Assembly: GCA_013153915.1 (NCBI GenBank)
Contig: JAADDL010000031.1
Coordinates: forward strand, 1 to 5,418
Direction of reading: 5' to 3'
DNA from: Campylobacterota bacterium
Lineage (GTDB): Bacteria; Campylobacterota; Campylobacteria; Campylobacterales; JALSKU01
DNA length: 5,418 bases
Shown: positions 1 to 5,386 of the stretch, piece after piece
Layout of the letters: each line of letters starts with the position of its first letter
Position numbering within the stretch: the first letter of the stretch is position 1
Translations under genes and position numbers: made by a program
Notes under the pieces: generated by a model
Told to the model about the DNA's origin: nothing
Seen by the model: the letters and a program-made list of their open reading frames with translations, nothing else
Databases searched by the model: none

Positions 1-643
1 CGATAGGATCATCCATCTTTGAAACTAGCATAGAGTTGGCGTGTAGAGGTATATCGCTTCTTGTAAAAGCTTCGCTTGCCGGACTAAGGTCGTCAGTATT
101 TGTCTCTCCGGGGACTTTAAATACCGTAAGTTTTATCTCTTCGGGTAGAGGCTTTCTGTTTTTAAACCATTCGGCATTCGCCCATGACTCTACCACCTCT
201 TTTGCAAAAGGATTTCCCTCATCCATAAGCTCTTTAACATCATTAAAAGAGTCATAAACCAAAAGGGTATTTTTAAGTTGATTGCTAGCCTCTTTCGCTA
301 CCTCTTTATCTTCATGTTTTAAAGCCTCCACCACAGGAGCGACATTGTATCCACCTAGCATTGTGCCGAGTATCTTAACGGCTTCAACTTTATCTATAAC
401 TTTAGAAGTCGTTTCTCCCGCTATGATCGCATTTAAAAAAGCTGCTTTCACATACGCCGCATCATCAACGCCCGGGCTTACATGGTTTTTAAAAAGATCT
501 AAAACATACTCAGCTTCGGGTATATCGTCAAGTTTCAACAACTCCACTACTTCAGCCGTCTGTTTTGCCGTCAACGGCAACGGCGGAACACCGAGAGCCT
601 CTCTCTCTTTAGTGTGAGCTTTGTACTCTTCTATTATGCTCAT
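1..643 (-). CDS. acnB: Aconitate hydratase B, N-terminal part (3' end outside window)
   Basis: AcnB interconverts citrate and isocitrate through cis-aconitate in the cytoplasm, and in many bacteria also hydrates 2-methylaconitate. It serves the TCA cycle in either direction. The 214 visible codons begin MSIIEEYKAH and match AcnB from memory across their length. Residues 1-160 form the AcnB-specific HEAT-like domain, with LGTMLGGYN at 92-100 and SWANAEWF at 153-160. The swivel domain follows, with VFKVPGETNTDDLSPA at 174-189. This domain order, N-terminal HEAT then swivel, separates AcnB from AcnA/IRP-type aconitases. The cysteines that hold the [4Fe-4S] cluster lie in the unseen C-terminal part, so catalytic integrity cannot be judged. 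The ATG at 641-643 has a strong AAAGGAG ribosome binding site (649-655). The gene lies 96 bp downstream of ftsK on the same strand, with its own AT-rich leader, so read-through and separate transcription are both possible. Confidence 0.95.
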   Translation of the reverse strand, partial: MSIIEEYKAHTKEREALGVPPLPLTAKQTAEVVELLKLDDIPEAEYVLDLFKNHVSPGVDDAAYVKAAFLNAIIAGETTSKVIDKVEAVKILGTMLGGYNVAPVVEALKHEDKEVAKEASNQLKNTLLVYDSFNDVKELMDEGNPFAKEVVESWANAEWFKNRKPLPEEIKLTVFKVPGETNTDDLSPASEAFTRSDIPLHANSMLVSKMDDPI

Positions 644-739
644 AAATTCTCCTTTGTCAATTATATAGCAACATTTTATCAAAATAAATCTGATTTTATA
701 TCAAAATGGGATAAAAAATGGATATTTATAACATTAATG
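644..739 (-). promoter_or_regulatory. Probable acnB promoter region, exact promoter unresolved
   Basis: This 96-bp spacer between the ftsK stop and the acnB start is very AT-rich and codes for nothing I can see. On the minus strand it holds three -10-like sequences: TATAAAAT (693-700), GATAAAAT (673-680) and TATATAAT (660-667). The last is the best hexamer, but it would start the transcript at about 653, inside the AAAGGAG ribosome binding site, so an upstream one is more plausible. None has a convincing -35 at 17 bp; TTGATA at 699-704 is the nearest candidate. No T-tract terminator for ftsK is visible, so some acnB mRNA may come from ftsK read-through. Confidence 0.45.
673..707. repeat. Pair of near-palindromic direct repeats in the acnB leader
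   Basis: ATTTTATCAAAAT (673-685) and ATTTTATATCAAAAT (693-707) are near copies that begin 20 bp apart, about two helical turns. Each has ATTTT/AAAAT arms around a short centre. They overlap the candidate acnB promoter elements. They could be paired operator sites, or simply AT-rich promoter sequence; no regulator can be named. Confidence 0.4.
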
Positions 740-742
740 TTA
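729..742. repeat. 14-bp perfect palindrome on the ftsK stop codon
   Basis: TAACATTAATGTTA is a perfect dyad whose right end (740-742) is the ftsK stop codon. Read as TAACA-N4-TGTTA it has the 5-4-5 geometry typical of CRP/FNR-family operators. No T tract follows on either strand, so it is a poor terminator candidate. It lies about 85 bp upstream of the acnB start codon. The sequence is seen; an operator role is inference. Confidence 0.4.
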
Positions 743-2800
743 CAATATTTCTCTTTGTCCTTTTGAATTGGGCGGAGAAAGTACCCCCATAGTCTCAAGT
801 TGCTCCACTATCCTTGCGGCTCTGTTATATCCTATTTGAAGTTTTCTTTGTATATAACTTATCGAAGATTTTCTATCCGTCAAAACGATATTTTTAGCCT
901 CTTCATAGAGTTCGTCAAACTCCTCTTCTCCTCTATCCTCATCCGAAGACGACGAACCTCCGACACTCTCTCTCAAAAAGCTTTCATCATACTCGGCTTC
1001 TCTTTGGGATTTTAAAAACTCTACCACTTTTTCGATATCGTCTTCAGTCGTAAAAGGCGCATGAAGCCTAATAAGTCCGGTAACTCCGGGAGGCGTAAAA
1101 AGCATATCCCCTCTTCCCAAAAGCGACTCCGCTCCCATAGCGTCAAGTATAATCTTGCTATCTATCTTTTGACCCACCTTAAAGCTTATCCTTGAAGGAA
1201 GGTTTGCTTTGATAAGCCCCGTCACGACATCAACGGACGGTCTTTGCGTAGCGACAATGAGATGGATACCGCTTGCTCTTGCCATCTGAGCCAATCTAGC
1301 TATATAAAACTCCACCTCTTTACCGCTTGTCATCATAAGGTCGGCTAACTCATCGATAACCACAACTATATAAGGAAACGGCTCCAATCCCTCTTTTTTA
1401 GCCTTTTCGTTATAACCCTCTATATTTTTGGTTTTTGTTTTACTCATTATCTTATATCTCTTCTCCATCTCCGCAACGGTATTCGCTAAAGCTATGATAG
1501 CTTTTTTCGGTTCGGTTATCACGGGAGTTAGCAGATGAGGAATATCGTTAAATATGGAAAACTCCAACATTTTCGGATCTATCAATATAAGCTTTAGATT
1601 GTCGGGAGAATTTTTATATAAAAGAGAGAGTATCATGGCGTTTATACCCACGCTTTTACCGCTTCCGGTGGTACCCGCTATCAAAAGATGCGGCAACTTT
1701 TTCAAATCGGTCAAAAAAGGATTGCCGACGATATCTTTTCCAAGCGCCAAGGTCAGAGGCGATGAAGCTTTTTGAAAAAGTTCCGATTCGATGATATCTC
1801 TTAGATAGATGGTTTCGATGTGTTTGTTGGGTATCTCGATACCAACCACATCCTTCCCCGGTATCGGAGCTTGGATACGGATAGTTTTCGCTTTTAAAGC
1901 CATAGCCAAATCATCTTGCAAGGTTAATATCTTGGATACCTTTACATGAGGAGCGGGCTTAAATTCAAAAGTGGTTACGACCGGACCCGTGTATGTTCTT
2001 ACGACATCTCCTTCTATCTTAAATTTGGATAATTTTGCCAACAAATCCTTTATCTTTTTATCTATTTCATTTTCATTGACGGCATTGCCTCTTTTTTTCG
2101 AACTTGTCAAAAAAGATGTGGGAGGAAGTTTGAAATTTGTCGGTTTTTGTCTATCCTCTTGAGTCTCTATCATCTGAAGCAGTTTCTTATTTTCCTCAAC
2201 TTCACTCAATATCTCAACCTTGCCCTCCTCTTTGGCGTCATCTTCAACCTTATTTTCAATATCCTCTTTATATATCTCGTCTTCATCTTTTTGATTTTCA
2301 TCAGCCTCGATAGAACTCTTCTTAGGTTTTGTTCGTCTTTTTCTTTTTACTCTCTTTTTTGGCTCTTCTTTTGGTCTATTTTCTATAAATCTATCTACTA
2401 TAAATATCCTAAAAACTTCCCCCAAAGAGGCATCTAAAAGTATCACCATAGAAAGCAAAAAGCTCATCACTATAAATATCCATAAACCGCCCTCGCCTAT
2501 AAAATCCGATATGGCGTCATCTATACTTTTTCCGATATATCCGCTATATCTTCCGTCAACAACAGCACCTTGAAACATAAGTAGCACAAAAAAGAGTAAA
2601 AAGATAGACAAAACAATCTCTATTTTTCTGTTTGTATTAAAAGAGTATCTGTAAAAATAATAAGCGGGAATCATCAACAAAAAAGGGTAGACAAAAGATA
2701 GGTATCCAAAATATTCTCTGTTATATAAACCTATGATATGTCCTATCTTTCCAACCGTAGCGGCATCCAATAAGGCTGTAGAAAGCCCGAAAAACAGCAT
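740..2800 (-). CDS. ftsK: DNA translocase FtsK (start probably 13 codons upstream)
   Basis: FtsK is the septum-anchored ATPase that pumps chromosome ends apart at division and activates Xer recombination at dif. From the ATG at 2800 it has 686 residues. Membrane segments lie near 1-16 (short), 31-51, 60-80 and 103-124. A charged linker follows (about 141-250, a K/R-rich block then an E/D-rich one). The alpha and beta motor domains come next, with Walker A GTTGSGKS at 376-383, IDPK at 407-410, Walker B VVVIDELAD at 479-487 and ATQRPSVDV at 517-525. The gamma winged helix that reads KOPS sites is at 630-686 (GYNRAARIVEQLETMGVLSP). It is far shorter than E. coli FtsK (about 1,330 residues) because the linker is short. 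The ATG at 2800 has no ribosome binding site and leaves the first membrane segment truncated. Starting at the in-frame ATA (2837-2839) adds 13 residues beginning (M)AKEIFFIFF and completes it. ftsK follows flgL by 30-72 bp. Confidence 0.96.
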   Translation of the reverse strand: MLFFGLSTALLDAATVGKIGHIIGLYNREYFGYLSFVYPFLLMIPAYYFYRYSFNTNRKIEIVLSIFLLFFVLLMFQGAVVDGRYSGYIGKSIDDAISDFIGEGGLWIFIVMSFLLSMVILLDASLGEVFRIFIVDRFIENRPKEEPKKRVKRKRRTKPKKSSIEADENQKDEDEIYKEDIENKVEDDAKEEGKVEILSEVEENKKLLQMIETQEDRQKPTNFKLPPTSFLTSSKKRGNAVNENEIDKKIKDLLAKLSKFKIEGDVVRTYTGPVVTTFEFKPAPHVKVSKILTLQDDLAMALKAKTIRIQAPIPGKDVVGIEIPNKHIETIYLRDIIESELFQKASSPLTLALGKDIVGNPFLTDLKKLPHLLIAGTTGSGKSVGINAMILSLLYKNSPDNLKLILIDPKMLEFSIFNDIPHLLTPVITEPKKAIIALANTVAEMEKRYKIMSKTKTKNIEGYNEKAKKEGLEPFPYIVVVIDELADLMMTSGKEVEFYIARLAQMARASGIHLIVATQRPSVDVVTGLIKANLPSRISFKVGQKIDSKIILDAMGAESLLGRGDMLFTPPGVTGLIRLHAPFTTEDDIEKVVEFLKSQREAEYDESFLRESVGGSSSSDEDRGEEEFDELYEEAKNIVLTDRKSSISYIQRKLQIGYNRAARIVEQLETMGVLSPPNSKGQREIL

Positions 2801-2833
2801 TACACCGACAAAAAATATAAAAAATATTTCCTT

Positions 2834-2864
2834 AGCTATAATCGATCCTTTAAAAATTATAGCT
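2834..2864 (-). promoter_or_regulatory. ftsK ribosome binding site inside a 9-bp hairpin
   Basis: AGCTATAAT and ATTATAGCT form a perfect 9-bp inverted repeat around a 13-nt loop. In ftsK mRNA the loop contains the ribosome binding site AAAGGA (2846-2851). The 3' arm contains the in-frame codons ATT (2840-2842) and ATA (2837-2839). AAAGGA is followed by exactly six bases and then ATA, the same spacing that separates AAAGGA from ATG in acnB and hup. This supports initiation here rather than at 2800. The dyad could also be a DNA operator. A transcript starting near 2860 would lack part of the 5' arm, so the hairpin would form fully only in mRNA read through from flgL. Confidence 0.5.
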
Positions 2865-2866
2865 TA

Positions 2867-2875
2867 ATTATATCA
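2867..2875 (-). promoter_or_regulatory. Candidate ftsK extended -10 promoter
   Basis: On the minus strand TGATATAAT is an exact extended -10 (TG-N-TATAAT), and its TGA is the flgL stop codon. The predicted transcription start is near 2860, leaving a short leader that holds AAAGGA. The -35 position (2890-2895, TGTCTT) is weak, which is common where an extended -10 is present. A second TATAAT lies at 2856-2861. AT-rich sequence gives such hits by chance, so this is moderately supported. If real, ftsK is transcribed independently of flagellar genes. Confidence 0.5.
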
Positions 2876-4822
2876 CATATAATTTAATAAAGACATTGAA
2901 TTTATCTTTGCCGCGGTCGAAAGCATAGCCTGGTAGGTCAAACTAATCTGATTATATTTTGCCAATGCTTCAGCGATATCGACATCGGCTACCTGAGATT
3001 GAAGAGTTTGCACCTGTATAGACAAGAGATCGCTTCTTTGATACGAGGTATTTAAGGCATTCGACAAAGAGCCTATCAAAGTGTGCTTTTTTGCCACATG
3101 GTCGCTTATATGGTCTATCCTTCTTATGGCGTTTTCTATACCCATATCTCTCGGATCACCGGGTACTTCAGTATCCATAGAGACTTTACCTTCTCTTACG
3201 GATTTTATAATTTCATCTATATCTTTAAATAAGTCAATACTAGGTTCATCTATAGTTACGGCGTTATTTGACATAAACGATAAGGAGTTCCCTTTATCCG
3301 TACTAAAATCGTCGCTAGAGCTATCATAGATGGAAAATTTAATATCGGTTGAGGCGTTTAATTTATCTCTTATTTGCATTCTTCCTCTATAATCCAAACT
3401 AACATCAACGATGCTTTTCGCGCCGTCTACCGCATTATCGTAGCCTTCTTTGTCGTTTGTTACGGGAAGGTTGTTTGAAACCACCATAGATATTACATCG
3501 TTTAACTGTTGATACGTCATATCGTCCGCTTTGGTAACGTTTCCCTCGGAATCATAAATATTATAACTCGTACCGTTAACGGAAAATGTTGAACCGCTTG
3601 AACTAAAATCTATCTGTACGTCGTTTTGAGTATTGCCGTTAATATCGTCAAACCTCAAATACAAAGTCTCCCCGTCAAGTGAATCCAATCCCGATCCGTC
3701 AACGAGTTTTGTTTTTGTCGTAGCATAATCGTTGGTCGTTTTATCTATCTGAGAAACATTTGAAGTAAGCGTATCTCCGTCTACGGCAAAATAGTTCCTA
3801 TCAAAAGAAACGGCTTCGTTTGCCGCATCAGGCGAAGGGGTATACCCGCTTTCTACGAAAGAGACTATGTTTACGTCGCTATTTAAATCGTCGATATCGT
3901 CAACTCCCGCATTGCCGTCTATAGCACCGACAATACTAAAATCCAAAGATTTTTCGGCATTTTTTTTATCCGTTATCTCTATCTGCCCGAAATCGTTTAA
4001 AACCACCTCTACGCTATCATCGGGAGAAAAACTATCTTGTATCTTTCTTAAAAGAGTATCTACGTTATCGGAAGTATTTATATCTATCTTTTTTTTAAAA
4101 GCCGTTCCGTTACCGTTTTTACCTTGAATATAAAAATATGCGGTATCGTTATCGGCGGTTTTATTCGTACCGTTATATTGCATCATATCTTTTACGGTAT
4201 CACTACTTTTCAAAATCGTTTTAGCATCGTCGCTATATAACTTTATATTGGTAGATACCATTTTTTTATAATCATTATCCGAACCCAAAAATAAAGATTT
4301 CCCGTCAATATTATAAGGTAATGACGAATCCGCTCCCGTAATAGCCTTTACGGTTTTATCGTTACCGTGATAATCTCCTTTGGAATCTATGGGTTTAGTC
4401 GAAAACGCCGTTCCGCTAAAAATAAACTGACCGTTTATCGATGTGTTTGCCAAATCCATAAGATTTTGCTTTATCGCTTCCAAATCATTAGCGATAGCGT
4501 CTAAACTAGTTGGACTGTTGGCTCCGTTGGCGGCTTGTATCAATTTGGTTTTAAACTGCATTAAACCGTCGGTAAATTCGCTCAGAGCGCTATCGGAGTT
4601 ATTGGCAAACTCTTGAGCTCGTTGCGTACTTTGCTTAACTTGCTCCAAAGTCGTTTTTTCATACTCAAGTCTGATATCATCTATATAAACAGAGCTATCG
4701 TCAAAGCTATTTTGTATAATCTTTCCTGAAGATAGTTGCGTATTTATCTTATTAAGCTCGCTGCTACTTTTTCGATAATCTTTTTCAAAATTGCTATACA
4801 ATAGCTGATTGGTTATTCTCAT
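2873..4822 (-). CDS. flgL: Flagellar hook-filament junction protein FlgL (flagellin-like)
   Basis: FlgL (HAP3) joins the hook, through FlgK, to the flagellin filament and is exported by the flagellar type III system, so no signal peptide is expected or seen. The 649 residues have the flagellin-family plan. An N-terminal D0/D1 helical region starts MRITNQLLYSNFEKDYRK and ends near GQFIFSGTAF (131-140), the FlgL counterpart of GRYIFSG. A large variable middle spans about 141-570. The C-terminal coiled coil (about 575-649) ends DVDIAEALAKYNQISLTYQA...SLLNYM. E. coli FlgL is 317 residues; long FlgL with an expanded surface insert is usual in Campylobacterota. The insert carries two related beta-rich modules (about 227-299 and 385-499). 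The conserved terminal helices favour FlgL over flagellin itself, and the family is also annotated as flaD or flagellin-like in Campylobacter. The ATG at 4822 has AAAGGGA at 4827-4833. ftsK follows closely, an order I recall from Campylobacter jejuni. Confidence 0.93.
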   Translation of the reverse strand: MRITNQLLYSNFEKDYRKSSSELNKINTQLSSGKIIQNSFDDSSVYIDDIRLEYEKTTLEQVKQSTQRAQEFANNSDSALSEFTDGLMQFKTKLIQAANGANSPTSLDAIANDLEAIKQNLMDLANTSINGQFIFSGTAFSTKPIDSKGDYHGNDKTVKAITGADSSLPYNIDGKSLFLGSDNDYKKMVSTNIKLYSDDAKTILKSSDTVKDMMQYNGTNKTADNDTAYFYIQGKNGNGTAFKKKIDINTSDNVDTLLRKIQDSFSPDDSVEVVLNDFGQIEITDKKNAEKSLDFSIVGAIDGNAGVDDIDDLNSDVNIVSFVESGYTPSPDAANEAVSFDRNYFAVDGDTLTSNVSQIDKTTNDYATTKTKLVDGSGLDSLDGETLYLRFDDINGNTQNDVQIDFSSSGSTFSVNGTSYNIYDSEGNVTKADDMTYQQLNDVISMVVSNNLPVTNDKEGYDNAVDGAKSIVDVSLDYRGRMQIRDKLNASTDIKFSIYDSSSDDFSTDKGNSLSFMSNNAVTIDEPSIDLFKDIDEIIKSVREGKVSMDTEVPGDPRDMGIENAIRRIDHISDHVAKKHTLIGSLSNALNTSYQRSDLLSIQVQTLQSQVADVDIAEALAKYNQISLTYQAMLSTAAKINSMSLLNYM

Positions 4823-4859
4823 CTTATCCCTTTAATGTCTGTTTACTATCACTACATAA

Positions 4860-4874
4860 GCAATTTTAATTCCC
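4860..4874 (-). promoter_or_regulatory. Sigma54 (RpoN) promoter of flgL
   Basis: The minus strand reads GGGAATTAAAATTGC followed by TT. GG (4872-4873) and GC (4860-4861) are exactly ten bases apart, and the -12 half is the consensus TTGCT. Transcription would start near 4848, about 26 nt before the ATG, leaving the AAAGGGA site intact. Hook and hook-associated genes of Campylobacter and Helicobacter are established RpoN/FlgR targets, which makes the match expected for this gene. Confidence 0.7.
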
Positions 4875-4922
4875 GTTAGAGAGAGGCTAAAATGCTATAT
4901 TCTAAGCTACTTTTATACAAAA

Positions 4923-4949
4923 ATATCGACTTTTCGTGATTTTTTTTTA
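4923..4949 (-). promoter_or_regulatory. Candidate sigma28 (FliA) promoter upstream of flgL
   Basis: The minus strand has TAAA (4946-4949), 15 bp, then GTCGATAT (4923-4930), matching the sigma28 layout TAAA-N15-GCCGATAA at six of eight -10 positions and containing CGATAT, the Campylobacter-type core. The predicted start is near 4915, about 93 nt before the flgL ATG. The -35 TAAA sits in an A tract and so carries little information; the -10 is the real evidence. TATAAA at 4912-4917 is an alternative sigma70 -10. Confidence 0.4.
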
Positions 4950-4987
4950 ATTTTTTTAAAAATCTTATTGTCTTTTTTGAAAAAAAA
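4940..4987. other. Phased A/T tracts in the flgL-hup spacer, likely curved DNA
   Basis: Runs T9 (4940-4948), T7 (4951-4957) with A5 (4958-4962), T6 (4973-4978) and A8 (4980-4987) recur at roughly 10-bp intervals or multiples of it. Such phasing generally bends DNA. The tracts lie upstream of and within the hup promoter and overlap the candidate sigma28 promoter of flgL. Curvature is inferred from the spacing, not measured. Confidence 0.45.
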
Positions 4988-4996
4988 CTGTACAAT
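4968..4996 (+). promoter_or_regulatory. Sigma70-type promoter of hup
   Basis: TTGTCT (4968-4973) and TACAAT (4991-4996) are separated by 17 bp, the ideal spacing, with an A/T-tract region just upstream that could act as an UP-like element. The predicted start is near 5003, giving a leader of about 25 nt that contains AAAGGA. Confidence 0.65.
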
Positions 4997-5028
4997 CTAC
5001 CAAAATATAATTTTTTAAAGGATTGCGA

Positions 5029-5307
5029 ATGAAAAAAGCTGAATTTATTCAAATTGTTGCCGAAAAGGCGGGGTTATCGAAAAAGGACGCCAATACGGCG
5101 CTTGACGCTATATTGGAAACTATTACCGAAGCGTTAACGGAAGGAAAAAGCGTAAGCTTTATAGGTTTCGGTACATTCTCTACTTCTAAAAGAGCCGCTA
5201 GAACCGCAAGGGTTCCCGGTACCGACAAAGTCGTAGAAGTTCCGGCTACAACCGCCGTTAAATTCAAAGTCGGCAAAAAACTTAAAGAAGCCGTAGCTAA
5301 AAAATAA
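5029..5307 (+). CDS. hup: DNA-binding protein HU (nucleoid-associated)
   Basis: HU dimers bind and bend DNA with little sequence preference, compacting the nucleoid and supporting replication and recombination. The 92-residue product has the full family layout. Helices 1-2 carry MKKAEFIQIVAEKAGLSKKDA. The signature GFGTFSTSKRAARTARVPGT at 46-65 follows, with P63, the proline that intercalates into DNA. The last helix is KFKVGKKLKEAVAKK. The arm reads RVPGT where most HU proteins have RNPxT; the same V is what I recall in Campylobacter HU, so it is lineage-typical rather than a defect. ATG at 5029 is chosen over the in-frame TTG at 5023 because AAAGGA (5017-5022) is six bases before the ATG and directly abuts the TTG. 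It is probably a single-gene transcript, with a hairpin just downstream. IHF is the main alternative, but the lineage resemblance favours HU. Confidence 0.95.
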   Translation: MKKAEFIQIVAEKAGLSKKDANTALDAILETITEALTEGKSVSFIGFGTFSTSKRAARTARVPGTDKVVEVPATTAVKFKVGKKLKEAVAKK

Positions 5308-5316
5308 CTTCTAAAT

Positions 5317-5352
5317 TTGCTTAGAAACTTGTTTTAACAAGTTTCTAAGCAA
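5317..5352 (+). terminator. Perfect 17-bp inverted repeat after hup, possible terminator
   Basis: TTGCTTAGAAACTTGTT is followed by TT and then its exact reverse complement, beginning 9 bp after the hup stop codon. The stem is strong but only about one third G+C. What follows on the plus strand is ATAAAATCA, so there is no T tract. It may be a non-canonical terminator, a 3' end that protects the mRNA, or a processing site. The position supports a hup 3'-end function. Confidence 0.5.
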
Positions 5353-5360
5353 TAAAATCA

Positions 5361-5366
5361 TACAAT
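5361..5366 (+). promoter_or_regulatory. Candidate -10 of the tRNA-Leu promoter
   Basis: TACAAT here is the same hexamer as the hup -10. It would start transcription near 5373, leaving a 5' leader of about 14 nt for RNase P to remove. No good -35 is seen; the right place falls inside the inverted repeat (CAAGTT at 5338-5343). Confidence 0.4.
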
Positions 5367-5386
5367 TTCATCTCAATTTAACAAGT

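Noticed and set aside
36..617. Two plus-strand open frames opposite acnB
   Set aside because: They are antisense shadows of a clearly conserved AcnB reading frame.
660..665. TATAAT as the acnB -10
   Set aside because: Transcription would begin within the ribosome binding site, and no -35 lies at the right distance. I kept only a region-level promoter call.
2147..2437. Plus-strand open frame of 96 codons giving a hydrophobic, membrane-like peptide
   Set aside because: It is the complement of the K/R/E/D-rich FtsK linker, which necessarily reads as F/L/I-rich on the other strand. It has no ribosome binding site or family resemblance.
740..2800. Possible dif site or KOPS cluster near ftsK
   Set aside because: I saw no convincing dif-like dyad, and I cannot state a reliable KOPS consensus for this lineage.
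5023..5028. Longer HU start at TTG
   Set aside because: The TTG touches the AAAGGA site, while the ATG six bases on has normal spacing and gives the usual HU N-terminus.
5049..5276. Minus-strand open frame opposite hup
   Set aside because: It is a shadow of the conserved HU gene with no ribosome binding site of its own.
5309..5326. Second small hairpin TTCTAA/TTAGAA competing with the 17-bp stem
   Set aside because: Six A/T-rich base pairs cannot compete with a 17-bp stem. It probably arises by chance because TTCTAA recurs nearby.
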